Positions 9,926 to 19,589 of a stretch of DNA of 50,444 bases are shown one piece after another. The position numbers were made by a program, and so were the translations under genes. Origin of the DNA: Nemertoderma westbladi (lineage: Eukaryota; Xenacoelomorpha; Nemertodermatida; Nemertodermatidae); contig JAUCBJ010000436.1 of assembly GCA_032718475.1 (NCBI GenBank), forward strand, positions 1 to 50,444, written 5' to 3'. The notes below the pieces were generated by a model that was given only the letters and a program-made list of their open reading frames with translations, did no database searches and was not told the origin of the DNA. How positions within the stretch are numbered: position 1 is the stretch's first letter; each line of letters opens with the position of its first letter.

Positions 9926-10449
9926 AATATCGTGATTGAATGTGTTGGGAATATGTTCTAGAATTGATTCGATGAAAGTTTTCTGTGCGATAAGTTTGAG
10001 AGCCATTGTTGATGAAGCAGATTTATGAAGTGCGAGCATTGATTTGACGAAAGCGGATTTAATTTTATTAATTTCTTTCAGAAGGGTGAATGTGAAAAAT
10101 GGCCCGATTTCTGTAAAGGAATATGTTACTAGAGGGTATATTTTCATATTAAATAATTCAATCGCAGTTTCTGTAGATAATAATCGCAGGTGTTGAAGTG
10201 AGCCAATAACTCCGAACGCTTTCATTTTCTTTAGCTTTATGTGTGTTGAGAAAGATAAGGAAGGCTGAAGTGTTATTCCAAGATATTCATAGTTGTTCAC
10301 CAATTTAACATTATTATTTCCATATATAAAAGTGTCGTCCTTACTAAAGCGTCCACCTTTACGGAACTTCACGATCTTAGTTTTCAGTAGATGCACTTCC
10401 ATTCCATTTGAGTTGCACCAAGCGAATATGACATCGAGAGCTGATTGGT
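9926..10449 (-). pseudogene. LINE reverse transcriptase, middle piece (fragment 2 of 3)
   Basis: Continues the minus-strand LINE after the IS3EU insertion. Visible reverse transcriptase features are an FAWCNSNGMEVHLLKTKIV segment (the KTK box after the catalytic YADD), FRKGG, and NNYEYLGITL, followed by the thumb-like alpha-helical region LFNMKIYPLVTYS. The catalytic YADD lies in fragment 1 at about 16460. At 9926 the frame runs into the Harbinger terminus and resumes at 6388. No stop codon lies within this piece. Confidence 0.85.
10444..10449 (+). repeat. 6-bp target-site duplication (left) of the IS3EU element
   Basis: GATTGG directly precedes the terminal TATGGTGGCCC. The same hexamer follows the right end at 16421-16426. 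Confidence 0.9.
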
Positions 10450-10473
10450 ATGGTGGCCCTGAGCGGCCAAAAG

Positions 10474-11020
10474 TTTGTTTTTTGTAATCTTTTTTTTTGT
10501 TCACCCGACTTTTGTAAACTCGTTCGAACGACTTTACAAAACTCGGGAAAACAAATCTAATTGGCTGGAGTGGTTTCTATACCAACAAACATCCAATCAA
10601 GTTTGTTTCCCCGACTTTTGCAAACTCGTTCGAACGACTTTACAAAACTCAGGAAAACAAAAGTTTGTTTTTTGTAATCTTTTTTTTTTGTTCACCCGAC
10701 TTTTGTAAACTCGTTCGAACGACTTTACAAAACTCGGGAAAACAAATCTAATTGGCTGGAGTGGTTTCTATACCAACAAACATCCAATCAAGTTTGTTTC
10801 CCCGACTTTTGCAAACTCGTTCGAACGACTTTACAAAACTCAGGAAAACAAAAGTTTGTTTTTTGTAATCTTTTTTTTTTGTTCACCCGACTTTTGTAAA
10901 CTCGTTCGAACGACTTTACAAAACTCGGGAAAACAAAAGTTTGTTTTTTGTAATCTTTTTTTTTGTTCTCCCGACTTTTGCAAACTCGTTCGAACGACTT
11001 TACAAAACTCGGGAAAACAA
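10474..11020 (+). repeat. Left TIR array: six TCGTTCGAACGA palindromes
   Basis: The 12-bp palindrome occurs at 10520, 10626, 10711, 10817, 10902 and 10986. Each is embedded in a longer interrupted palindrome (ACTTTTG..AAAC before it, CTTTACAAAACT after it). Spacing alternates between about 85 and 106 bp. Units are separated by T-runs or by a CTAATTGGCTGGAGTGG segment. Open frames across this array are only translations of the repeat. Confidence 0.9.
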
Positions 11021-11308
11021 ACGTAATTGGTTGGTTAGTGAATTTCCAAAATATATTAGTTGCTCCTGTCTCCCTAACAACCAATGAACTAATACATGAA
11101 GTAGGTTTAATTGGCGTGGGAAAATTAACATGATATACTTCTTTGTTACTACAGGTTTAGGTTCATTTATGTTAAACTAATACTAAGGAGCAGTTGTTTC
11201 TGAAGGCCTACTGTATGTATCTGTACTGTAGGCAATCTCAGTATGAGTGTTGACGGCCTAATGTGTTGTGCGGTATATTTGTGGGGATCCTATTAGCATA
11301 CCTCTGTT

Positions 11309-12110
11309 ATGTCCAGTAGTAATTCCTCAGTTACGTCTGAAATTTCTGATCTGGAGGACTTCCAAAAGGAAAGAAAGAAGCGACTGAATGCGTTAATTGA
11401 ACGTGTCCGATCTCATAAGCGATACAAGAAGCCCAAGTCGCCTAAAACAAGAACCGTTAAAGCCCATCATAAAACTATAGACAATTATCAGGGGAATAGA
11501 AATGCGTGTCGTTCTACCCGTAACATAGAAATTGGGTGGAAAGTTTGTCAGAATAACGATTTTATTCAAATTAGAACTTCTAAAGGTGGTGGGACTCGAA
11601 GTATCCGATTTGATAAACAATCTACGATCCGTAATGTTTTGACCACTGGCATCGACCTATTTTATCCAAATGGCGAAAATTCATTCGGAAGGAGAGAAAA
11701 CTTCGAATATCATTTAATGGACTGGGCCAATAATGTTTGCAGTGAAGAAGACTTAAATAAAACTGTAGCTGAATATTACACTCGAACTGGATTTAAAACT
11801 TTGAGGTTTTACGTAGGATCGCGTTACCAAGAACCTGTCACCAGTGCGACTGAACATACAGCAGGAATGAGTAGTCAAGATCGCAACCCCACAACAACCC
11901 ATGATAATGATGCAAATCGTGGGATCCTTGGTGTAAATGAATCTGTTGCTGTTACACCAACACCGGAAGATTGGGCTGAACCAATTCCATTAATGATCAA
12001 CAACCAAAGTGATATTGAAGAAGTTTATAGATCGACAGCAACTGCTGGTAGTAGTTCATACGATTTCCGTCCACGCGATACTGTGCGGGCTCCACATCAT
12101 TTTGGATTTG
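11309..12110 (+). pseudogene. N-terminal part of the IS3EU companion gene (HECT E3-like protein)
   Basis: ATG at 11309. The frame is open for 267 codons up to the MITE insertion (12118), where it reads into transposon sequence and stops at 12155. The first 60 residues are Ser-rich then strongly basic (KERKKRLNALIERVRSHKRY). Residues about 70-175 form a conserved globular region (IEIGWKV, RTSKGGGTR, LFYPNG, LRFYVGSR) that I recognise from animal proteins annotated as G2E3-like or uncharacterised and linked to this integrase type. The frame resumes past the MITE and its duplicated ATGAAAG in the same phase for about 15 acidic residues. Function of this domain is unknown to me. Confidence 0.7.
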
Positions 12111-12117
12111 ATGAAAG

Positions 12118-12673
12118 GGGGGTAAACTTTAAGCCGTCGGCCGACTGCATTAGCTGACACCATGTCAGCCGACAGCTATTCCGGATTTCCGAAACAAACA
12201 CCCCCCCCCCCCCACCCCACCCCCACCGAGTTACTTACGCTAGGGTCAGTAATAATATATTTTATTACTGACACGAGGGTAAATAATGTGGAAAATAACT
12301 CAAAATGCGGGTAATAAATTTGTTGTCAACCTACTGTATTTTTCGCCTAATAAACCAAATCTTATGGGTCGGTTAACATTTCTAAGCGGGCTTACTTAGC
12401 TGTGGGAGGGGGGGGGGGGGGGGAGATAAAAATGGGGCTTGGTATTTTTGGGGGAATTTGGAGTCCTCCCATTGAACTGAATTAATTAAACCTATAGCAC
12501 ATGGTACCATGTTGCAGGGTTTGAGTGTGGGAGAGGATATCTTATCTTTTAGTTATTTACTTATCTTCTTATTTTTATTATTTTTTGAAAACAATAATTT
12601 ACCGGATTTACAGTTATAAAGTTAAAAATTATCAAAATAGATGGCTGTCGGCTTAATGTTTACACCCTATTGT
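12118..12673. mobile_element. 556-bp MITE inserted in the companion gene
   Basis: Flanked by a 7-bp duplication ATGAAAG (12111-12117 and 12674-12680). The terminal inverted repeats are GTAAACTTTAAGCCGTCGGC on the left and the complement of GCTGTCGGCTTAATGTTTAC on the right. Contains a C-run (12201-12213), a perfect hairpin GTCAGTAATAA..TTATTACTGAC (12245-12272) and a 16-bp G-run (12408-12423). No ORF. TSD length near 8 bp and GGGTGTAAAC-like ends suggest a hAT derivative, but this is not certain. Removing it leaves the host frame in phase. Confidence 0.8.
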
Positions 12674-12675
12674 AT

Positions 12676-13932
12676 GAAAGCATTGAACCAATAATTGACA
12701 ATGATAGTGATACAGACACATGAGTTTTTACTTAAACAAGAAAACCTGACAATCAACCGCACTACTATTTTTAAAGGTATGATTGAGTTTTTTAAGCACG
12801 AGTGAATTATAGATGTGCCCTTGACGGTAAAGTTCGTAGATGAGATTGGGGCTGACTATGAAGGAATCTCGAGAGACGCTTATACTGGATTCTGGGAGGA
12901 GTTTTTTGACCAAGTGGCTGACGGTGAAAATTACAGAGTACCTGCACTTTTCCCAGAATTTCAGCAGGAAGAATGGAAAAGTGTTGGTCGAATATTAGTT
13001 AAAGGCTTTAAAGATTGTGGCTTTTTCCCTTTAATGTTGGCACCAGCATTTGTAATTGCTACTATTCACGGTGAAGATGCTGTAACTAATGAAATACTTT
13101 TAGATTCATTCTGCTCATATCTGTCACCTTCTGATAATGATGTAATACAACAAGCCCTTAATTCCACATTAAATGATGATGAACAGGATGAATTATCCGA
13201 TATTTTAGAACGTTTCTTTTCCCTTTAATGTTGGCACCAGCATTTGTAATTGCTACTATTCACAGTGAAGATGCTGTAACTAATGAAATACTTTTAGATT
13301 CATTCTGCTCATATCTGTCACCTTCTGATAATGATGTAATACAACAAGCCCTTAATTCCACATTAAATGATGATGAACAGGATGAATTATCCGATATTTT
13401 AGAACGTTTCGGATACCATTCAGTGATACCTAGTCAAGAAAACATGAAATCAGTAATTATTCAGTCTGCACACAAGCAACTTATTCAACAGAGTAGTTAC
13501 GCGTCTGAGATGATTTCTACTGTAGCTCGGAGCTTCTTTATCAATGAATTACCCCTTGTAGAATCTATAAATTCGCTATATGAATCAAAGAAAGCAACAA
13601 TTCACTCAGTCCTAGGGCTATTTTCAACTGCTATACCATCTACTGAATGTGAGAGCCGATGTTTTAAATTTTTTCAACAATTTATACGGGCTCAGGATGG
13701 TAAAGGTTTAAGAGCCTTACTGAGATTTATGACCGGCTCCGACATTGTTAGTGTTAAAGTGATTTCTATAGAATTCGTGAAATTAGATGGGGCTGCCAGG
13801 CGACCAATAGCGCGTACTTGTGGCCCCGTACTTGTGTTGCCAACGACATATCGATATTACCGCCAGTTGAGGCAGGAGTTTGAATGCATACTTAAAAACT
13901 CACAGGAAACTTTTAAGTTCAATATTATTTAG
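12676..13932 (+). pseudogene. HECT-domain C-terminal part of the IS3EU companion gene, broken
   Basis: Resumes with an acidic tail (PIIDNDSDTDT), then shifts frame and continues as a HECT-like C-terminal domain: INRTTIFKGMIEFF, VKFVDEIGADYEGISRDAY, and near the end ARTCGPVLVLPTTYRYY. HECT ligases accept ubiquitin on a cysteine in such an ARTC..L.LP context, and here that Cys is kept, so the ancestor was probably catalytic. Lesions: a frameshift near 12721, an in-frame TGA at 12803 and a 194-bp tandem duplication (13022-13409) that shifts the frame. The last frame ends at 13932. The family tie to G2E3-like proteins is from memory of the motifs. Confidence 0.75.
13022..13409 (+). repeat. 194-bp tandem duplication inside the HECT region
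   Basis: Two head-to-tail copies with period 194 bp, differing at one base that I can find (CACGGTG versus CACAGTG). Because 194 is not a multiple of three, the duplication breaks the frame. Confidence 0.92.
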
Positions 13933-13993
13933 AATTTGTGATTTATGTACACCTACTGTATATGTACGTAGGTATTTCCAGCAGTTTGTGGGT

Positions 13994-14355
13994 GTTTACA
14001 GTACCGGTAGTTTATAGAAGTTTACAGTAGTTTATAGATGTTTACAGTAGTTTATAGAAGTTTACAGTAGTTTATGGATGTTTACAGTAGTTTATAGATG
14101 TTTAGAGTAGTTTATAGAAGTTTACAGTAGTTTATAGATGTTTACAGTACTTTATAGAAGTTTACAGTAGTTTATAGAAGTTTATAGTAGTTTATAGATG
14201 TTTACAGTAGTTTATAGAAGTTTACAGTAGTTTATAGATGTTTACAGTAGTTTATAGAAGTTTACAGTAGTTTATAGAAGTTTACAGTAGTTTATAGATG
14301 TTTACAGTAGTTTATAGATGTTTACAGTAGTTTATAGAAGTTTACAGTAGTTTAT
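13994..14355. repeat. Minisatellite, 20-bp unit, about 18 copies
   Basis: Tandem units TTTACAGTAGTTTATAGAAG, alternating with a variant ending in GATG. Sits between the convergent HECT and integrase genes. Variants at units 1, 3 and 7 show it is not perfectly homogenised. Confidence 0.95.
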
Positions 14356-14559
14356 TCATGGTTGCAATGTTTGCTTTGTCTAGTAAAGATTAAAAAAGTC
14401 GTTATCCGTGAAACACTTACTTACCTTCTTTAATAAATTTGACTTGGAATATTAATTAAGAACAATTATTACAATTAATAATTGTTAATTAATAACAATT
14501 AATAACAAAGGAGTAGCCCCCCCCCCTTAAAATTCCTATACATAGTAAAAATTCGAAAA

Positions 14560-15789
14560 TCATTCAAGACCCAAATCTTCCAATTGTTCTAGAATTACTG
14601 TGAAAGTTTTAATTGCAGATTCATATGATTGGGGTGCGGCTGGAACATTTCCCAAGAATGGAAGTTCTAGGAGCTCAATAAAGTCGGGATTACAGTCGGG
14701 TGTTACATTACCAACGATTCTATGCGATATGAATTCCAGTTCCGAATGAGATATAGATAATTCTACAGAACAGTCCTTTTTACCATATACTTCAGGACAA
14801 GCATAAAGCACATCGGGGATTCCTCCAATCCAATCAATCTTGCGGTTACGTCGCATTCTGTGTGTGTTCCATGTCTGCATAAAAAAGTTTAGCTGTGTTT
14901 GTATTAGTTCAAAAAAACAATATCTTGCTGTTTGAATGTGGATAGGATTGGTTGTATTATAAAACCCACTATTAACCATACTTTGGAATAGGTCTATCAG
15001 AAACTGAACCACATTAGATCGCAAATCGCGCCAGAATCGCTCAATTCTAGTATTGTATACGGAACTTCCTGTTATTATAGAATTATTTCGCCTTGAATCG
15101 TTACAACTCGACCGCAGTTCTTTGTGGAGGCGTTTAATAATAACATTTTCGGTTCCGGCATCAACTCTAATTAAGTAAGGGAGCCGGCCGCATTCTTTAA
15201 GAAAATTAAAATAAGCACCAACAACAATTTTAGGATCGTTGTTACTCGGCAAGACATTTAACCAGAGTACTCTCCTTGAGAACCCGTCTATTGCCCCATG
15301 AATTGGAAAGCCGTAGGGCTTTAACTTATCATATCCATCAATATGAACCGTGTGATTAGAACCTTTAGAATGGTATCGCGTACGTCGATGAAGTGTTTTT
15401 CGTAAGCGAGATTTTACGCCTTCAGGATCTACATATTTCAAAATAAGTCTAACAGTTTCCTTAGAGACATTAATAAACGATCTGGACCATAATCTTTTAC
15501 AAATTGATCGGTATCCACAATTTATACCACCATACTCAAAAATTTCCACCAATATTCCGGATAATATTTCCTCAAACGAAGTATCGTAATCTCTACTGTG
15601 GAGATTCATATTGGCTTTATATCTTCGTACTGATCTTTCGGATAGAGCAATATTATGAACCGAGTTTAACATAGAGGCTGTCTCCTTAGCGGTGAATTGG
15701 AAATAGAAATAGACAGTTATCAAATCATTTACAGAAAATCTGTTACAGCCTTCAGAAAATGTAAAAGGAAGATAATTATTTTGAGACAT
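14560..15789 (-). CDS. IS3EU integrase-like DDE transposase, intact
   Basis: 409 residues from ATG at 15789 (MSQNNYLPF), with no stop before 14560. The frame is open slightly further upstream but that part has no ATG. An N-terminal helix-turn-helix region (about residues 30-60, ALSERSVRRYKANM) precedes a retroviral-integrase-like core with D151 (HIDGYDKLKPYGFPIHGAID), D210 (IRVDAGTEN) and E250 (YNTRIERFWRD), spacing 59 and 40. These motifs are typical of the integrase-core proteins of animal IS3EU elements. It would act in the nucleus on the element's palindrome-rich ends. It is encoded convergently with the HECT gene. Codon integrity suggests recent activity, in contrast with the companion gene. 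Confidence 0.9.
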   Translation of the reverse strand: MSQNNYLPFTFSEGCNRFSVNDLITVYFYFQFTAKETASMLNSVHNIALSERSVRRYKANMNLHSRDYDTSFEEILSGILVEIFEYGGINCGYRSICKRLWSRSFINVSKETVRLILKYVDPEGVKSRLRKTLHRRTRYHSKGSNHTVHIDGYDKLKPYGFPIHGAIDGFSRRVLWLNVLPSNNDPKIVVGAYFNFLKECGRLPYLIRVDAGTENVIIKRLHKELRSSCNDSRRNNSIITGSSVYNTRIERFWRDLRSNVVQFLIDLFQSMVNSGFYNTTNPIHIQTARYCFFELIQTQLNFFMQTWNTHRMRRNRKIDWIGGIPDVLYACPEVYGKKDCSVELSISHSELEFISHRIVGNVTPDCNPDFIELLELPFLGNVPAAPQSYESAIKTFTVILEQLEDLGLE

Positions 15790-15984
15790 TTTAAGTAATA
15801 TTCTAATAATGAGACAATTCAAATGCAGAATATGTTCAACTCAAAACTGTAATCGGCCTGGCTACCACATCGAATCTTTTTTAAATTGCCCACATTAATA
15901 TTAATTCACAGGTACTGTTTACCGATTCGATAAAAAAAGGTGATCAAGGATACTGCAGCTTCAGTCTGATTGGCTTATTTATAG

Positions 15985-16420
15985 AAACAAACTTGATTTG
16001 ATGTTTGTTGGTAGAGAAACCACTCCAGCCAATTAGATTTGTTTCCCTGAGTTTTGTAAAGTCGTTCGAACGAGTTTGCAAAAGTCGGGAGAACAAAAAA
16101 AAAGATTACAAAAAACAAACTTTTGTTTTCCCGAGTTTTGTAAAGTCGTTCGAACGAGTTTACAAAAGTCGGGTGAACAAAAAAAAAAAGATTACAAAAA
16201 ACAAACTTTTGTTTTCCTGAGTTTTGTAAAGTCGTTCGAACGAGTTTGCAAAAGTCGGGGAAACAAACTTGATTGGATGTTTGTTGGTATAGAAACCACT
16301 CCAGCCAATTAGATTTGTTTTCCCGAGTTTTGTATAGTCGTTCGAACGAGTTTACAAAAGTCGGGTGAACAAAAAAAAAGATTACAAAAAACAAACTTTT
16401 GGCCGCTCAGGGCCACCATA
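15985..16420 (-). repeat. Right TIR array: four TCGTTCGAACGA palindromes
   Basis: Inverted counterpart of the left array, with palindrome cores at 16062, 16146, 16232 and 16338. Same flanking units and same alternate spacing. Two fewer repeats than the left side, so array length varies between the ends. Confidence 0.9.
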
Positions 16421-18215
16421 GATTGGATATCCTCTTTGTTTCTAGAATAAATAACTAAATCATCGGCATAGAATATTAACTTTAGCAGAGAAGCCACATT
16501 CCTAAGAGCAACTGCGAGATCTGCGATAAATATAATGAAGCAGGTGGGACTGAGATAGTCTCCCTGTAAAACGCCTGCAAGCTGTCTAATAAAATTCGAG
16601 GATCGTAGTCCGTCGTTGACACGGAAATAATTGCACAATAAGTCCTTGATGAGATTGTATGTTTTCCCACGAACACCAGCATTATATAACTTATTAAGTA
16701 AAACATTTCTGCTATGGAGGTCGAAGGCTTTTCTAAAATCTACAAATAATGCGTATGTTGTTCTATTTTCTCTCGACGTTGAAGAAAAAGAAAAGAAATA
16801 TCGCGAAGAAGCTGATATATTGCTTGTTTAGTGGATCTTCCCGTAGTAAAACCAAACTGTTCTATTGAAATGAAACCAGACAAAGCATGGCGAATTCTTT
16901 TGTTTATCGTTGACGTCAGGATTTTAAGTAGAACGCAAAGGAGAGCAATCCCTCGGTAATTGTCCAGATTTGTAATTGTACCTTTACCCTTGTAGAGTAT
17001 ATTAAAAATTACACTTTGCTTCTAGATAGATGGAAGATTACCAGATTCAAGGCTAACGTTATAAAGAAGGGTTATTATCGATAAAATAAATGGGGCTGCT
17101 TGTTTTATATGGTCGTAGAAAATACCATCCTGTCCACAAGCTTTATTTTTCGGAAGGTCGGAGATAGTCTCATATATATTTCATCATTTGTGAACTGGTG
17201 GTTGAACCATTCATCGGAGTTCAGCTCCGACTCCATTGTTTCAGGTGGGGGCGGAGCATCGGCAGGGTCGTTGGGGGTTCCAAGGAGCGACGTAAAGTGA
17301 TCCTCAAGCACAGCAGCATCTATAGGAGCTACTGGTGGCTTGAATCCGTGTTTGAAGATGGACCAAGGGGTAAAAATTTAAAAATTCTAAAGATTCATAA
17401 GAAATACGTTTATTAGTTTTTAGAGATTTGTATTGTTTACGGAGGCACCAATAATGCGCGGTATCGTCTTCTGAGATATGTCTTATCCACATTGCAGCCA
17501 GTAGAGATGATTTTAAACTCCTGCAGTCATCATCAAACCAAGGTTTCCCATGAACAATACGAGGGCGAATCAAGTTGGTAGAATCAGTTATTGCATCGTT
17601 TAGGAGTAGCGTAGCTGTATTAATATCTTTATGAGCAACCAAACTGTCAGTTACTTTGGGTAGATTGGGATGCCAAGACATTTTTTCTGCATCTAGTTTT
17701 CTACTATAAGGGTTCGGCCTGCAGTGTTCAGTTACAGAGTTTGAATCAACAGCGATTGTTACAGACACGGACTGATGTATAGGTTGAAACAGTCGGATCA
17801 TTTAAACAAAGAAAGGATAGATTATTTAAGTGATCTACAAGGTCCCTGCCATGATTACCGCTATCCAGTCTACAATTGAAATCCCCAGAAATTACAATAG
17901 GCAAACTATTATCTGTAAACGAAATAGCTTGGTTTATTTGAAAAGTTATATCTTCTAGGGGCGTATCAGGAGTGAAGTAAAACACTGCAAAGAAGCCGAC
18001 ATGAGATTTAATAAAATAATTACTAAATAATTTCGGTCTGATACAACAAATGATGGACTCAAACTCGGTTTACATAGTGCAAGTAAACCCTGCGATGGAC
18101 GTCAGTGAAGAGTAATACGTCAGCGTCGCCACATAGTTCATTATCATCCAAATTGTCGCGAAGAAACTGTAGGCCTTCAACATTCCAAAGAGAAATGTTG
18201 AGGCACAAGTTCGTA
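16421..18215 (-). pseudogene. APE-type LINE: endonuclease and reverse transcriptase (fragment 1 of 3)
   Basis: Read from 18215 downward. An AP-endonuclease start NISLWNVEGL (about 18200), and after a short or deleted stretch IVISGDFNCRLDSG (about 17870), are followed by a linker with PWFDDDC and then the reverse transcriptase: KACGQDGIFYDH, LYKGKG..NYRGIALL, IEQFGFTTGRST, ALFVDFRKAFD, AGVLQGDYLSP and the catalytic FYADDLVIYS (about 16460). Broken by a TAG replacing a Trp codon near 17024, a frameshift near 16785, and damage in the endonuclease. The IS3EU element interrupts it just after the YADD box. Family (CR1, Jockey, I or related) not decided. Confidence 0.85.
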
Positions 18216-18457
18216 CCTACTGGGGGGGCTGCGATTGGTTACGAGTGTCGGGATAAAGGTTGGAAGAAGGTTGGAAATCCGATGTTAATGGGGGCCACAT
18301 AGCATTGCTGGGAACCGGGGGGCGGGGACGTGCACCATACCGAGTGCGTTCGTCCCCGCGCAAGTGATAATTGCTATATATTAGGACACAGTTTTTATTA
18401 CATTATTTTTTTTAGAGTGTTCTACAGTAGATTGTATAGCAATTAAATAGCCTCGAG
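18216..18457. other. Non-coding, GC-rich short stretch
   Basis: Includes CCGGGGGGCGGGGACG (about 18316-18331) and CGTCCCCGCG, which can pair as a hairpin. Possibly the LINE 5' region. No gene seen. Confidence 0.4.
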
Positions 18458-19288
18458 ACGATGCTAAAACTTGCCACTTCCGAATGCTAATATTCCACTC
18501 AATTTCAATAAGATTCAGAAGGGGGTGGGGTTGTACTGAATTAAGACATAAAAAATATCTTGTATGTATTTTTGATATTATTTTTTGTTATTTATGCTAC
18601 CGTGTTTTTTTTTACCGTGCCTACCATGTTTATTTTTGTTATTTAGTACCGGTAACCTACAGTTCTATAATTTAGCTATTATAGGCTACATGACGCTGAC
18701 GCAGTTTGAATTCTTTTACAGCAGATTCTCTCACTGTCTGGGAGTTGGCTTTGGATTGACTATTTACAAATATGTGTACGAGAGAGCGAAAAAGTAATTC
18801 TTGTAATTAGTTCGGTATGGGAAGGACAAGTGATTACTTGGGATAATTATCATATTATTTGGTTAGAGTCGAAGGTTTTTTCACTTGATAAAATTTAATC
18901 AACGTCGATATTTTCTTTAATCAGGAATCGGAGCTGCGAGATGGTTTTTTTATTGTGAGGTGTCTTTGAGACTGACAAGAAATCGACATCAGCACATTTG
19001 TCGGTAACACGAGAATCACCGCTCTAATGGATCTGTTTGTAATCTACTGGTCATCAATCTTCTGCAAGATCAGCAACTGCTCGATTTGTTGACCAAAAAT
19101 CTCAATTTAGCTAATTTCATTTACAAATGATACTTGGAAAAAACACTAGCTAGCATAAATAACAAAAAATAACATCAAAAATACCAAATATCTTTTATGT
19201 CTTAATTCAGTGCAACCCCACCCCTCTCTGAATCTTAATGAAATTGAGTGGAATATTAGCATTCGGAAGTGGCAAGTTTTAGCATCGT
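18458..19288. mobile_element. 830-bp TIR element with about 100-bp inverted repeats
   Basis: The ends read ACGATGCTAAAACTTGCC inward on both sides. The inverted match continues for about 100 bp through ATTCCACTCAATTTC, AAGATTCAGA and TGAATTAAGACATAAAA. I found no convincing target duplication. The interior includes a degenerate P-type transposase C-terminal piece, suggesting a deletion derivative of a P/THAP element. Confidence 0.8.
18895..19085 (-). pseudogene. Degenerate P-type (THAP) transposase C-terminal fragment
   Basis: Reading the minus strand gives TSRLQTDPLER, then after a stop FSCYRQM and RFLVSLKDTS. These correspond to the conserved LQTDPLERRFSQYRQMSGG-type block I know from invertebrate THAP/P transposases. 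At least two in-frame stops. Located inside the TIR element 18458-19288. Confidence 0.6.
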
Positions 19289-19589
19289 TAAACACCTGCT
19301 TTATTTTGTTATTTAAGTAAACAATTGCATTTGGTCGCAGGCATGGCAGCCTCTATAGCACTTCACCCTAAACCATCCCCCGCCACCACCAACGACTAAT
19401 CATCACATCTGGGCGCTACTAGCATAATTATTAGTCCTGGTGTGGTGATGTCCGTCACTAATAGCTAACTTATACAATATGTATATTATGTATAAAATTT
19501 TAAATCATATTATTATTATGTATTATAGTGCAATTTATATTATGATGGAGGACAACAATAACAAATAATCAATAATAGAGGCTATTAAT

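Larger units (their letters stand above)
10450..16420. mobile_element. IS3EU-type DNA transposon, 5.97 kb, with HECT-domain companion gene
   Basis: Both ends read TATGGTGGCCCTGAGCGGCC inward. A perfect 6-bp duplication GATTGG flanks the element. TAY termini and 6-bp target duplications are what I recall for the IS3EU superfamily. It carries a DDE integrase-like transposase (14560-15789, minus) and, in opposite orientation, a gene with an N-terminal conserved domain and a HECT domain (11309-13932, plus), now broken. Long TIRs hold arrays of TCGTTCGAACGA palindromes. The element split a LINE ORF, so its boundaries are independently verified by the host frame. Confidence 0.88.

Noticed and set aside
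10475-11084. Open frames across the terminal array that look like repetitive proteins (also 15975-16394).
   Set aside because: They are translations of the TIR repeat units on both strands, with no independent coding evidence.
11309-13932. The companion gene considered as an intact host G2E3-like gene.
   Set aside because: It lies wholly within the IS3EU boundaries and has a MITE, a frameshift, a stop and a frame-breaking duplication.
13994-14355. Regular repeat considered as a CRISPR-like array.
   Set aside because: Units are contiguous with no unique spacers, and the setting is a eukaryotic transposon. It is a minisatellite.
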